Shown: positions 18,612 through 26,999, counted from the first letter of the stretch. The stretch: 64,000 bases of DNA from Burkholderiaceae bacterium (GCA_913776825.1 CAJYPV010000007.1:62001-126000), one strand, 5' to 3'. Numbers and translations: made by a program. The notes: generated by a model from the sequence alone, not told the origin.

Positions 18612-19373
18612 TCAGACCGCGTCCAGGCCAGAGCGCAGCGCGGGAAGTGCCGAGAACCAGCGTTGCCGCGCGTCCAGCGCGACCGGTGCGTCGAATCCGC
18701 TCTCCACCAGCAGCGTTGCCAGCGCGGGCGCATCGAGCGGCGCCGCGCAGAAGGCATGGGTCCAGGTGTCGTCGCCCATCGTGTAGGCCAGCACCATGTG
18801 GACGCGCTCTTCACCATCCGTCCGCGTTCGCGTCACCTTGCGCAGCGTCAGGAGCCAGTCCCCTGACTGTCCGACCACGCCGACCGTGGCCGTCCGCAGC
18901 CAGTGCGCATCGTGGCAATAAAGGATGAGCCGCCCGCCGGGCGCCACATGTCGGCGCGCCGCCGCGAGGAACGTGCGACGGACAGCGGGATCGCCATGAT
19001 TGATCAGCCCGCTGGGCAGCAGCACCACGTCGAAGCGCTCCCGCAATGCGAGCGACTGGATATCGGCCTGCACCCGCCGCACCCGGTCCGACACATGCGC
19101 CAGCATTTCCGCCGAGTTGTCCACGCCGGTGACCTGGCAGCCCCAGTCCAGCAGCCGATGGGTGAGCAGGCCGGTCCCGCATCCCAGCTCCAGCACCGTC
19201 GCACCCGCCGGGAATTGCGCCTGAATGCCGTCCAGCTCACCGGCATAACGCGTACGGCGATAGACCTCGACAGAGCAGCCATCCTGCGTCTGGGCGCCTG
19301 GGCCTCGACCTTCAAACGTCATGGTCGTGGCTAGGGCTTCGCTCGGCTCGTCGGCCGCGTCTTCGCTGCGCAT
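18612..19373 (-). CDS. Class I SAM-dependent methyltransferase
   Basis: About 253 residues. The SAM-binding motif I is TVLELGCGTGLLTHRLLDWG, followed by the acidic loop GVDNSAEMLAHV, the motif II region RERFDVVLLPSGLINHGD and VAPGGRLILYCHD, all in the order of the class I fold. The beta-hairpin rich C-terminal half (LTLRKVTRTRTDGEERVHMVLAYTM) resembles small-molecule methyltransferases; no substrate can be assigned. The ATG at 19373 has GGGAGCG upstream and is preferred over one at 19322. It lies in opposite orientation between copies 1 and 2 of the repeated small-protein module, so it was either inserted there or bracketed by the duplication. Confidence 0.85.
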   Translation of the reverse strand: MRSEDAADEPSEALATTMTFEGRGPGAQTQDGCSVEVYRRTRYAGELDGIQAQFPAGATVLELGCGTGLLTHRLLDWGCQVTGVDNSAEMLAHVSDRVRRVQADIQSLALRERFDVVLLPSGLINHGDPAVRRTFLAAARRHVAPGGRLILYCHDAHWLRTATVGVVGQSGDWLLTLRKVTRTRTDGEERVHMVLAYTMGDDTWTHAFCAAPLDAPALATLLVESGFDAPVALDARQRWFSALPALRSGLDAV

Positions 19374-19443
19374 CGGTCGCTCCCGGATTGGCTGGCGGCA
19401 GCGTAGCACCCGTGCTCGGCACCGTACTCGCGGCCCGCACCGT

Positions 19444-19834
19444 CACTCCGGCTCATCCGTCCCGCTTGCGTTTCACTCCGCGCCGCTGCCGGTTCGTCGC
19501 TTCGCCCTGGAAGCTCACGCGGTCGATGACGACACTGCATTCATCGACAACGCAATGCCAACGCCTTCAGGAGCCCACCATGACCACCGCACGCCACCTC
19601 GCCCTGCCCTCCGCCAACAGCATCACCATCAAGGCCGTCATCTTCGGCGCCCTGGCCTCGATGGCCGTCGCCTTCGGCATCGCTCATGCGGAAGGTCAGC
19701 GCGAACTGCGGGCGTCGATCGTGACGCTGGATCCGGTGGTCATCACCGTGAAGCGCGCCCAGCTGCCGACCGTCTACATCACCGGCCGCCGTGACACCTC
19801 GGCCGATGACCGCCAAGTCGCACTCGCCGAGTAA
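19444..19834 (+). repeat. Repeat module copy 2 (conserved leader plus small exported-protein gene)
   Basis: The leader from ACTCCGGCTCATCCG to the ATG at 19580 matches copy 3 over nearly its whole length (for example GCTGCCGGTTCGTCGCTTCG) and copy 1 more weakly. The same dyad TCGATGA (19523-19529) / TCATCGA (19541-19547) is present. The left part of this leader overlaps the region upstream of the divergent methyltransferase gene. Confidence 0.85.
19580..19834 (+). CDS. Small exported protein with two TonB-box-like motifs, paralogue 2 of 3
   Basis: 84 residues and four differences from copy 1 (N13, T73, V80, L82); the signal peptide and both TonB-box-like units are unchanged. The ribosome-binding site CAGGAG and the preceding leader are conserved. 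It is followed after about 60 bp by its own terminator, so the copies are separate transcription units rather than an operon. Confidence 0.85.
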   Translation: MTTARHLALPSANSITIKAVIFGALASMAVAFGIAHAEGQRELRASIVTLDPVVITVKRAQLPTVYITGRRDTSADDRQVALAE

Positions 19835-19896
19835 GCCCCCCGATGAAGGCGGTGGAGCGATCCACCCGAAGGCGCAAGTCCGATCGCCTTCCCTGC

Positions 19897-19930
19897 AAGG
19901 CCCAGCATTCACGTGCTGGGCCTTTGTCAT
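19897..19930 (+). terminator. Terminator after small-protein copy 2
   Basis: An 11-bp perfect stem AAGGCCCAGCA / TGCTGGGCCTT with a 6-nt loop, followed by TGTCATT. Confidence 0.8.
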
Positions 19931-20105
19931 TGCGTGAGCGGATCCGGGGCGGATCGCGTCACGCTGTTGGCGAGGAGATGAGTGTCCATGGCCACGGTGC
20001 CTGCTGTGGGCGATCAGCTCGCTCTACAGCGTCGGCTGCCTGGGCATCCTCGGTTGGATCCTGATCGGCGGGCGCTGAGCCCGCGTCACGCACCGGCGCT
20101 CACGG

Positions 20106-20498
20106 CCGCTCCGGCTCATCCGCCCCGCTTGCGTTTCACGCCGCACCGCTGCCGGTTCGTCGCTTCGCCCTGGAAGCTGCCGCCGCCGATGACGACACTG
20201 CATTCATCGACAACGCAATGCCCAACGCCTTCAGGAGCCCACCATGACCACCGCCCGCCACCTCGCCCTGCCCTCCGCCACCAGCATCACCGTCAAGGCC
20301 GTGATCTTCGGCGCCCTGGCTTCGATGGCCGTCGCTTTCGGCATCGCTCACGCGGAAGGTCAACGCGAACTGCGGGCGTCGATCGTGACGCTGGATCCGG
20401 TGGTCATCACCGTGAAGCGCGCCCAGCTGCCGACCGTCTACATCACCGGCCGCCGTGACGCCTCGGCCGATGATCGCCAGGTCGCCTCCGCCGAGTGA
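20106..20498 (+). repeat. Repeat module copy 3 (conserved leader plus small exported-protein gene)
   Basis: The leader from CGCTCCGGCTCATCCG to the ATG at 20244 is closest to copy 2. The dyad is shortened by one base pair (CGATGA 20187-20192, TCATCG 20204-20209). Between copies 2 and 3 lie the copy 2 terminator and a start-less hydrophobic reading frame (20001-20078). Confidence 0.85.
20244..20498 (+). CDS. Small exported protein with two TonB-box-like motifs, paralogue 3 of 3
   Basis: 84 residues; V17 and V80 are the only differences from copy 1. It has the same signal peptide, tandem LDPVVITVKR and LPTVYITGRR units, and CAGGAG ribosome-binding site. No clear terminator follows; the convergent glycine-zipper gene ends 112 bp downstream. 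Confidence 0.85.
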   Translation: MTTARHLALPSATSITVKAVIFGALASMAVAFGIAHAEGQRELRASIVTLDPVVITVKRAQLPTVYITGRRDASADDRQVASAE

Positions 20499-20610
20499 GG
20501 CCGAGGCCCAGACGGCCCGCCCCGCTGCGCGACGAGCGCGGCCCAGTGACAGTCAGATGAGTGCCTCCGGCACCACGCCCCCCAACGCCAAGCGCTCAAG
20601 CGCCGCCGCT

Positions 20611-20970
20611 TCAAAGCGCTGAAGTCGGCTTCTCCGGCACCGACGCCGCGGCCTCCTCGGTCGGTGTCGCCAACGGTCCCGCCGCCGCCCCACCGGCCGC
20701 CCCGGCCACCGCCCCCACCGCGCCGCCCACCAGCACGCCCAGCGGACCCGCCACCGCGCTGCCCACGGCTGCGCCTGCCGCCGCTCCCACGATCACGCCA
20801 CCGCCGGCCAGGACCGACTTGCGCTCGCGCTCGGCCTCGTCAGGTGGAATCGCATACTGGGCGTCCGGCGACGGGTCCTGCGACGGCACGCCGTGTCCGG
20901 GCCGGGCCTGTTCCGCCAGATCCTGGTCGACGACGGGAGCGGCCGAGGCCGCTGAATCGGTGGTGTGCAT
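20611..20970 (-). CDS. Glycine-zipper-containing small protein
   Basis: About 119 residues. A hydrophilic N-terminal half (MHTTDSAASAAPVVDQDLAEQARPGHG) is followed by a charged segment (PPDEAERERKS) and then a long Gly/Ala-rich hydrophobic stretch of repeated G-x-x-x-G pattern (VLAGGGVIVGAAAGAAVGSA, continuing to about residue 105), typical of glycine-zipper membrane-inserting domains. There is no signal peptide. The start at 20970 has CAGGAGATC upstream. Function unknown; similar proteins are often stress-induced or membrane-associated. Confidence 0.75.
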   Translation of the reverse strand: MHTTDSAASAAPVVDQDLAEQARPGHGVPSQDPSPDAQYAIPPDEAERERKSVLAGGGVIVGAAAGAAVGSAVAGPLGVLVGGAVGAVAGAAGGAAAGPLATPTEEAAASVPEKPTSAL

Positions 20971-21150
20971 GGCGATCTCCTGGTTGGAAGGAGGCGCAGC
21001 CCCGCGCATCGATCGGTCCACCGATCAATGGAGCGCCGGAGCGACCGGGATCGGTCCGGCGCGAAGGCCCCGTCCCCAAGCACGGGATGCGGGCAATCCC
21101 GCCTCCCGCCGCGCCCAACGTTCGCAGCCCGGCGGTGCACGCGCTGCGGA

Positions 21151-22032
21151 TCAGCCCACCGGCGCGCGACCGCCAATTCGCTGCATCAGCTCCACCGCGC
21201 CGCGGCCGAGACGCTGCGCCACTTCGCCGTCCCAGTCGGAATCGAAGGCGCCGGATGGGCCGATCGCGGTGAGCGCCAGCACCATCTGCCCGTCCGCATC
21301 GAACACCGGCACCGCCAACGCGCTGACGCCCTCGACGATGCCGCCCACCGACCGGTGCACGCCGCGCTGGCGGATCTCCGCCATCTCCCGCGCGAACTCG
21401 GTCCAGCTCGGCACCGCCCGACGACGGTCGTGACGACCGACGCGGGCCAGATCCATCGGGCCGCGCTGGCGGGCATCCGTCAGCAGGGCCTTCACCTCGG
21501 CCACCGGGCGGTGGGCCGCGAACAGCGGGCCGGAGGCCGTGTCGAACAGCGAGACCACCGTGCCGTGCCGCATGGTCACATGCACCGCCGCCGGGGAATC
21601 AGCGGTGCGCACGATGGTCGCGCCCTGCGAGCCCCACACCGCGATCGCCACGGTGTGGCCGATGTCCTGCGCCAGGTCCTCCAGCATCGCTGTGGCTTCC
21701 CGGATCGGATCCAGCTGCCGCATGCCGATCAGGCCCATCTCCATCGCCAACGGCCCCAGTCGGTAATAGCCGGTGGCCGGATCCTGGCTCATCAGCCCCA
21801 GCTTGCAGAAGCTCACCAGGTAGGGATGCGCCTTGGCCGGCGTCATGTCCGCCGCCTGGGACAGCGCCTTCAGCGGCATCGGCTGCCCACGGGCCGCCGC
21901 CGCTTTCAGCAGACGGCCGCCGACCTCGATGCTCTGGATGCCGCGACGGTCATCGCTGGCGCTTTCTGAAGCTTCAGCGGGATCGATGGGCGGGCGGGCG
22001 GCGGAGGCGTCGGCGTCGTTGTCTGGGCTCAT
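21151..22032 (-). CDS. IclR family transcriptional regulator, divergent to the aromatic catabolism cluster
   Basis: 293 residues. After a polar N-terminal stretch, the winged helix-turn-helix (residues about 35-95) reads IQSIEVGGRLLKAAAARG and PLKALSQAADMTPAKAHPYLVSFCKLGLM. The C-terminal IclR effector domain follows (GPLAMEMGLIGM, GHTVAIAVWGSQGATIVRT, GVSALAVPVFDADGQMVLALTAIG). Effector domains of this family bind aromatic or organic acids. It is divergently transcribed from the MBL-flavin hydroxylase-hmgA-fahA genes and probably controls them through the 180-bp intergenic region. Confidence 0.92.
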   Translation of the reverse strand: MSPDNDADASAARPPIDPAEASESASDDRRGIQSIEVGGRLLKAAAARGQPMPLKALSQAADMTPAKAHPYLVSFCKLGLMSQDPATGYYRLGPLAMEMGLIGMRQLDPIREATAMLEDLAQDIGHTVAIAVWGSQGATIVRTADSPAAVHVTMRHGTVVSLFDTASGPLFAAHRPVAEVKALLTDARQRGPMDLARVGRHDRRRAVPSWTEFAREMAEIRQRGVHRSVGGIVEGVSALAVPVFDADGQMVLALTAIGPSGAFDSDWDGEVAQRLGRGAVELMQRIGGRAPVG

Positions 22033-22059
22033 GAAGGCACCGGAAGACCGGATTGGCGA

Positions 22060-22113
22060 GTTCGTTATTGTTGAACAGGTTTCACGCCGGCGATATATTC
22101 GCGGCGCCTGAAA
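22060..22113. promoter_or_regulatory. Candidate operator/promoter region between the IclR gene and the catabolic operon
   Basis: Two dyads stand out in AT-richer DNA. One is GTTC-N9-GAAC (22060-22076), similar in form to IclR-type PobR/PcaR sites. The other is a longer imperfect palindrome from TTTCA (22080-22084) to TGAAA (22109-22113) centred on GCGA-TATAT-TCGC (22090-22102), whose centre TATATT could be a -10 element. Confidence 0.5.
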
Positions 22114-22212
22114 GTAATTCGTTGATGACAAACGCATTCGCTTTGGACAAATCCGATTCGATCCCGCCCTCGGCCGCCGCCACGGCCACCGCCACGTGAG
22201 GAAAGCCCGCCC

Positions 22213-23166
22213 ATGAGCAAGCAATTCGCCAGTCAGGCCGATCTCGAGGAGAAGCAGGTCTCCTTCGTGAAGCTCAGCGAGAACGCCTATGCCTACACAG
22301 CCGAGGGCGATCCCAACACCGGCGTGATCATTGGCGACGACGCGGTGATGGTGATCGACACCCAGGCCACGCCCGCGATGGCGCAGGACGTGATCCGCCG
22401 CATCCGCGAGGTCACCGACAAGCCCATCCGCTATGTCGTGCTCAGCCACTACCACGCGGTGCGCGTGCTCGGCGCCTCGGCCTATCAGCCTGAGCAGATC
22501 ATCGCCAGCCGCGACACCTATGACCTGATCGTCGAACGCGGCGAACAGGACAAGGCCAGCGAGATCGGCCGCTTCCCGCGCCTGTTCCGCGATCTGTCCT
22601 CGGTTCCGGCGGGTCTGACCTGGCCGACCATGACCTTCACCGGCGCGATGAGCGTCTGGCTGGGCTCGCTGGAAGTGCAGTTGCTGCAGCTCGGCCGCGG
22701 CCACACCAAGGGCGACACCGTCGCCTGGCTGCCGCAGCAGAAGATCCTCTTCTCCGGCGACCTGGTGGAATTCGACGCCACGCCCTATGCCGGCGATGCC
22801 TATTTCGCCGACTGGCCGCAGACCCTCGACCGCCTGGCCGCGCTGGATCCGGTCGCCCTGGTGCCGGGCCGCGGCGCCGCGCTGACGACGCCCGAACGCG
22901 TGGCCCAGGGCCTGGCCGGCACCCGCGCCTTCATCGCCGATCTGCATGCGTCGGTCCAGGCGGGCGTCGCCCAGGGCCAGGATCTGCACGCGGTGTATCA
23001 GTCGACCTACGCTTCGATGAAGGCCCGCTACGGCCATTGGGTGATCTTCGACCACTGCATGCCTTTCGATGTGACCCGCTGCATGGACGAGGTCACCGCC
23101 CATCCCGACCCGCGCATCTGGACCGCCGAGCGCGATCAGGCGATGTGGAAGGCGCTGGAAGGCTGA
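22213..23166 (+). CDS. Metallo-beta-lactamase-fold protein with altered metal-binding motif
   Basis: 317 residues, cytoplasmic, no signal peptide. MBL-fold landmarks are NTGVIIGDDAVMVIDT, the first metal motif at residues 79-84 and LGRGHTKGDTVAWLPQQKILFSGDLVEF (the distal His and Asp). Motif 1 reads H79-Y-H81-A-V-R instead of H-x-H-x-D-H: the Asp and His that build the second zinc site are missing. It is the first gene of the cluster, 4 bp upstream of the flavin hydroxylase gene, so it probably acts on the same pathway. Its role is unknown; a mono-metal hydrolase or a non-catalytic protein is possible. Confidence 0.88.
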   Translation: MSKQFASQADLEEKQVSFVKLSENAYAYTAEGDPNTGVIIGDDAVMVIDTQATPAMAQDVIRRIREVTDKPIRYVVLSHYHAVRVLGASAYQPEQIIASRDTYDLIVERGEQDKASEIGRFPRLFRDLSSVPAGLTWPTMTFTGAMSVWLGSLEVQLLQLGRGHTKGDTVAWLPQQKILFSGDLVEFDATPYAGDAYFADWPQTLDRLAALDPVALVPGRGAALTTPERVAQGLAGTRAFIADLHASVQAGVAQGQDLHAVYQSTYASMKARYGHWVIFDHCMPFDVTRCMDEVTAHPDPRIWTAERDQAMWKALEG

Positions 23167-23170
23167 GGCC

Positions 23171-25129
23171 ATGAGCACCCCGCAGGCGGTGGACGCACGC
23201 GCGCTAGAGGTCGTGGAACCGACGGCCGATGAGGCCCTGCCAGCTCGCGCCGGCGACAGCGCGCAAGCCATCGAGGCGCGCGATGCTCAGCCGACCCATC
23301 AACCGGACGTTCCACCGGACTATCAGCGCATCCGCTACCCCTACCGCCGCCATCCCGATCAGGACCTCGCCATCCCGGCGCGGCATCCGGTGGTGGTGGT
23401 CGGCGCCGGGCCGGTGGGGCTGTCGCTGGCGATCGACCTCGCCCTTCAGCAGGTGCCGGTGGTGCTGCTGAACGACGATGGCCGGCTGTCGGTGGGATCG
23501 CGGGCGCTGTGTTTCTCCAAGCGCAGCCTGGACATCTTCGACCGGCTGGGCTGCGGCCAGCGGCTGGTCGATCGCGGCGTGTCCTGGGAAGTCGGGCGCG
23601 TCTTCTTTCGCGATGAGCAGGTCTATCAGTTCCATCTCGCAGCCGACGGCGGCCAACAGCGCCCGGCCTTCGTGAACCTGCCGCAGTACGAGGTGGAAGG
23701 CGCGCTGGTCGAGCGCGCAATGGCCCTGCCGCTGCTGGACCTGCGCTGGCATCACCGCGTGGTCGACCTGGGCGCGCAAGCCGGCGATCTTCGCGCCGAC
23801 GACGATGACATCGGCCATGCGCCCTCCACCCGCGATGCCGCACCCACCACGGCGGCCGCGACGGCCGACGGCCCTGTCGCGCTCCGCATCGAGACGCCCG
23901 ACGGCGACTACACCCTGCTCGCAGACCATGTCGTGGCCTGCGATGGCGCGCGCTCGACGATCCGTCAGCGGCTGGGCCTGGACAGCCAGGGCCGCCGCTT
24001 TCAAGACCGTTTCCTGATCGCCGATGTGCGCATGCGCGCGCCCTTCCCGGCGGAGCGCTGGTTCTGGTTCGACCCACCCTTTCATCCGGGCCGCAGCGTC
24101 TTGCTGCATCGCCAGCCCGACGACGTGTGGCGCATCGATTTCCAGTTGGGCTGGGACGCCGACCCGGTGCTGGAGCAACAGCCCGAACGGGTGCTGCCGC
24201 GTGTGCGCGCGCTGATGGCGCAGGCCTCGCGCGCGGCGGGCGGCGATGGCGTGACGCCGGAGATCGAGCTGGTCTGGGCCAGCGTCTACACCTTTGCCTG
24301 CACCCGGCTCGCCCGCTTCCGACATGGCCGCGTGCTGTTCGCGGGCGATGCGGCGCATGGGGTGTCGCCGTTCGGCGCCCGTGGCGCCAACTCCGGCGTG
24401 CAGGATGCCGACAACCTCGCCTGGAAACTCGCCAGCGTGCTTCGCGGCGACGCTTCGGACGCGCTGCTGGACAGCTATGCCCACGAGCGCGAAGCCGCTG
24501 CCGACGACAACATCCGTCATTCCAGCCGCGCCACCGACTTCATCACGCCCAAGAGCGAGATCAGCCAGGTCTTCCGCGATGCCGTGCTCGATCTGGCCCG
24601 CGACGTCGACTTCGCCCGTCGGCTGGTCAACAGCGGCCGGCTGTCGGTCCCGTCGGTGCTGGCGGACTCGCCCTTGAACACGGCCGAGCCCGATGAGGAA
24701 ACGACTTTCTCTGGACCGATGCAGCTGGGCGCGGTCGCGATGGACGCGCCGGTGATGGTGAACGGGCAGCCCGACTGGCTGCTGCGCCACACCCAGCCGG
24801 GCCGGTTCACCGTGCTGGTCTTTGCGATCGAGCCCGGCACGAGCGCGCCGCTCTCGACCCAAGCGGTCCTCGACGGCTTGAAGCCCGCGTTCGATGGCCT
24901 CCCGAATCCAACCGTCCTGGTCATCCAGGACCCCCAGGCGCCACCGCTGCCTGCCATGGACGTGCCGGTGCTGATCGATGCCCAAGACCTGATGCGCGAG
25001 CGTTATGACGGCCGTCCTGGCACCATGGTGCTGCTGCGGCCCGATCAGCATGTCTGCGCGCGGTGGCGACGGGCCGATCCGGTTCGGCTCGCCGCTGCGG
25101 TGCGTCGCGCGCTGGGCAAGCCGGAATGA
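23171..25129 (+). CDS. FAD-dependent aromatic hydroxylase (PheA/TfdB/MhpA class), MhaA-like
   Basis: Single-component-type flavin hydroxylase, 652 residues. After about 55 variable residues the FAD fingerprint VVVVGAGPVGLSLAIDLAL appears. The DG motif is ADHVVACDGARSTIR, and the FAD ribityl motif is VLFAGDAAHGVSPFGARGAN. A thioredoxin-like C-terminal domain follows, as in phenol hydroxylases. It sits in a homogentisate cluster and is followed by a DUF2783 gene. That pairing matches the two-component 3-hydroxyphenylacetate 6-hydroxylase MhaA/MhaB known from Pseudomonas putida, which makes homogentisate. I infer that role but cannot exclude another phenolic substrate. Confidence 0.88.
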   Translation: MSTPQAVDARALEVVEPTADEALPARAGDSAQAIEARDAQPTHQPDVPPDYQRIRYPYRRHPDQDLAIPARHPVVVVGAGPVGLSLAIDLALQQVPVVLLNDDGRLSVGSRALCFSKRSLDIFDRLGCGQRLVDRGVSWEVGRVFFRDEQVYQFHLAADGGQQRPAFVNLPQYEVEGALVERAMALPLLDLRWHHRVVDLGAQAGDLRADDDDIGHAPSTRDAAPTTAAATADGPVALRIETPDGDYTLLADHVVACDGARSTIRQRLGLDSQGRRFQDRFLIADVRMRAPFPAERWFWFDPPFHPGRSVLLHRQPDDVWRIDFQLGWDADPVLEQQPERVLPRVRALMAQASRAAGGDGVTPEIELVWASVYTFACTRLARFRHGRVLFAGDAAHGVSPFGARGANSGVQDADNLAWKLASVLRGDASDALLDSYAHEREAAADDNIRHSSRATDFITPKSEISQVFRDAVLDLARDVDFARRLVNSGRLSVPSVLADSPLNTAEPDEETTFSGPMQLGAVAMDAPVMVNGQPDWLLRHTQPGRFTVLVFAIEPGTSAPLSTQAVLDGLKPAFDGLPNPTVLVIQDPQAPPLPAMDVPVLIDAQDLMRERYDGRPGTMVLLRPDQHVCARWRRADPVRLAAAVRRALGKPE

Positions 25130-25255
25130 GCATGAGCGGTGTGGATCGACCCTCCGCGGCGTCCGCCGCCGTGATTGCCGCCGTGATCGCCGCCCCTGGC
25201 GATGCCCCTGCTGATGCCCCTTCCGACGCACCAACCGACACGGGATGCCTCGACG

Positions 25256-25642
25256 ATGGCCCTCATCACCCACGCCCACCTCGACGCCGGCGACGACTTC
25301 TACGAAGCGCTGCTGGCCGCCCATCAAGACTTGTCGCCGCTGGAAAGCCAGGCGCTGAATGCGCGCCTGATCCTGCTGCTGGCCAATCACATCGGCCGCC
25401 AGGAGGTGTTGCTGGAAGCGCTGGCGGTGGCGCGGCGGGCGGCGCCGCCGTCCGCGATGCCCACCACCGCGCACGCCAGCCCGCCATCCGGTCCGTCGAT
25501 GTCCCCGTCGATGTCGCCGTCGACGTCCCCGTTCACGCCAACCGCCACGCCACCGAGCGCCGCGGCGCTCTCTCCATCCGATTCCTCGACCTCCGTCCCC
25601 GAGACGCCTGCTTCCCACAAGGACAGCCATGAACGCTCCTGA
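25256..25642 (+). CDS. DUF2783 protein, candidate coupling partner of the flavin hydroxylase (MhaB-like)
   Basis: About 128 residues. Residues 1-60 ([20 protein letters not shown], then [25 protein letters not shown]) are the DUF2783 core; the usual family length is about 60-70 residues. The remaining half is a low-complexity Ser/Pro/Thr tail ([20 protein letters not shown]) encoded by short imperfect repeats. The position directly downstream of a flavin hydroxylase fits the small coupling protein MhaB; this is inference. The gene overlaps hmgA by 14 bp. The 126 bp before it hold no clear gene. Confidence 0.78.
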   Translation: MALITHAHLDAGDDFYEALLAAHQDLSPLESQALNARLILLLANHIGRQEVLLEALAVARRAAPPSAMPTTAHASPPSGPSMSPSMSPSTSPFTPTATPPSAAALSPSDSSTSVPETPASHKDSHERS

Positions 25643-26999
25643 CCCCGCCATCACCCCCATGACGCCCGAGGCCGCCGGCCATCCCCCGCCGGCCGCCGGC
25701 GCCCTGCGCTACCAGCATGGCTTCGGCAATCAGTTCGAGACCGAGTCCGTGCCCGGCGCGCTGCCGCAAGGCCGCAACAGTCCGCAGCGCGCGCCGATGC
25801 AGCTCTATCCCGAGCTGCTGTCGGGCTCGGCCTTCACCGCGCCACGGGTGGAGAACCGGCGCACCTGGCTGTATCGCCGGCAGCCCTCGGTCGTGACCGG
25901 CGCCTTCCAGCCCTATGACGCGCCGTTCTGGACCACCGGTGCCGCGGGCGGCTTGCCGGTGCCTCCGGATCCGCTGCGCTGGCATCCGTTCCCGCTGCCG
26001 TCCGACGATGCGGAGGTGGATTTCATCGACGGGTTGAAGACGCTGGTGGCCAATGGCGACCCGGAAGCCCAGACCGGCATGGCGGCGCTGGTGTATCTCT
26101 GCAACCGCTCGATGCATCAGCGCGCGCTGATGAATGCGGATGGCGAGATGCTGATCGTGCCGCAGCAAGGTGGCCTGCGCCTGGTCACCGAGATGGGTCT
26201 GCTGGACGTGGTGCCCGGTGAGATCGCACTGGTGCCGCGCGGCGTGAACTTTCGGGTCGAGCTGCACGATGCCACCGCGCGAGGCTATGTGTGCGAGAAC
26301 TACGGCGCGCCCTTCCGGCTGCCGGAGCTGGGCCCGATCGGCTCCAACGGGCTGGCCAATCCGCGCGATTTCCAGGCGCCGGTCGCGGCGCATGAGCCGA
26401 ACGCGCCGTATGAGGTGATCCGCAAGTTCGGCGGTCAGTTGTGGCGCAATCAGCAGGCGGTCACGCCCTTCAATGTGGTCGCCTGGCACGGCAATCTGAC
26501 GCCGCTGAAGTACGACACCGCCACCTTCATGACGATCGGCTCGATCAGCTTCGATCATCCCGATCCGTCGATCTTCACCGTGCTGACCTCGCCCAGCGAC
26601 ACGCCGGGCACCGCGAACTGCGATTTCGTGATCTTCCCGCCGCGTTGGCTGGTGCAGGAAGACACCTTCCGCCCGCCCTGGTATCACCGCAACCTGATGA
26701 GCGAATTCATGGGCCTGGTTCATGGCCAGTACGACGCCAAGCCGGAAGGTTTCCGCCCCGGCGGCGCCAGCCTGCACAACAGCCATGTGCCGCACGGCCC
26801 GGATGCCGACGCTTTCCAGGCGGCGAGCACCCGCACCCTCACACCGCAAAAGCTGGAGCACACCCTGGCCTTCATGTTCGAAAGCCGCTGGCGCTTCCGC
26901 CCGACCGCCTATGCGATGAGCGGCGGCGCGCTCGATACCCAATACGCCGCCTGCTGGCACGGCCTCCACGACCACTTCTCGACCCGGACCACCCCATGA
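25629..26999 (+). CDS. hmgA: Homogentisate 1,2-dioxygenase
   Basis: Non-heme Fe(II) dioxygenase opening homogentisate to maleylacetoacetate; 456 residues, the expected size. Family signatures are [19 protein letters not shown] at the N-terminus, [11 protein letters not shown], and the iron-ligand region [20 protein letters not shown] with the ligand His and Glu, then [14 protein letters not shown] and [13 protein letters not shown]. The start at 25629 lies inside the end of the DUF2783 gene, and the stop overlaps fahA (ATGA), so expression is coupled. It is the central step of tyrosine/phenylalanine and 3-hydroxyphenylacetate breakdown. Confidence 0.97.
   Translation: MNAPDPAITPMTPEAAGHPPPAAGALRYQHGFGNQFETESVPGALPQGRNSPQRAPMQLYPELLSGSAFTAPRVENRRTWLYRRQPSVVTGAFQPYDAPFWTTGAAGGLPVPPDPLRWHPFPLPSDDAEVDFIDGLKTLVANGDPEAQTGMAALVYLCNRSMHQRALMNADGEMLIVPQQGGLRLVTEMGLLDVVPGEIALVPRGVNFRVELHDATARGYVCENYGAPFRLPELGPIGSNGLANPRDFQAPVAAHEPNAPYEVIRKFGGQLWRNQQAVTPFNVVAWHGNLTPLKYDTATFMTIGSISFDHPDPSIFTVLTSPSDTPGTANCDFVIFPPRWLVQEDTFRPPWYHRNLMSEFMGLVHGQYDAKPEGFRPGGASLHNSHVPHGPDADAFQAASTRTLTPQKLEHTLAFMFESRWRFRPTAYAMSGGALDTQYAACWHGLHDHFSTRTTP

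Noticed and set aside
18112-20498. Insertion sequence or integron cassettes as the source of the triplication
   Set aside because: No transposase, integrase, terminal inverted repeats, target duplications or attC-like sites; the units include coding sequence and leader only.
25126-25255. A small gene starting at the ATG overlapping the flavin hydroxylase stop
   Set aside because: Its frame runs into the DUF2783 gene in another phase and encodes Ala/Pro-rich low complexity; no independent support.
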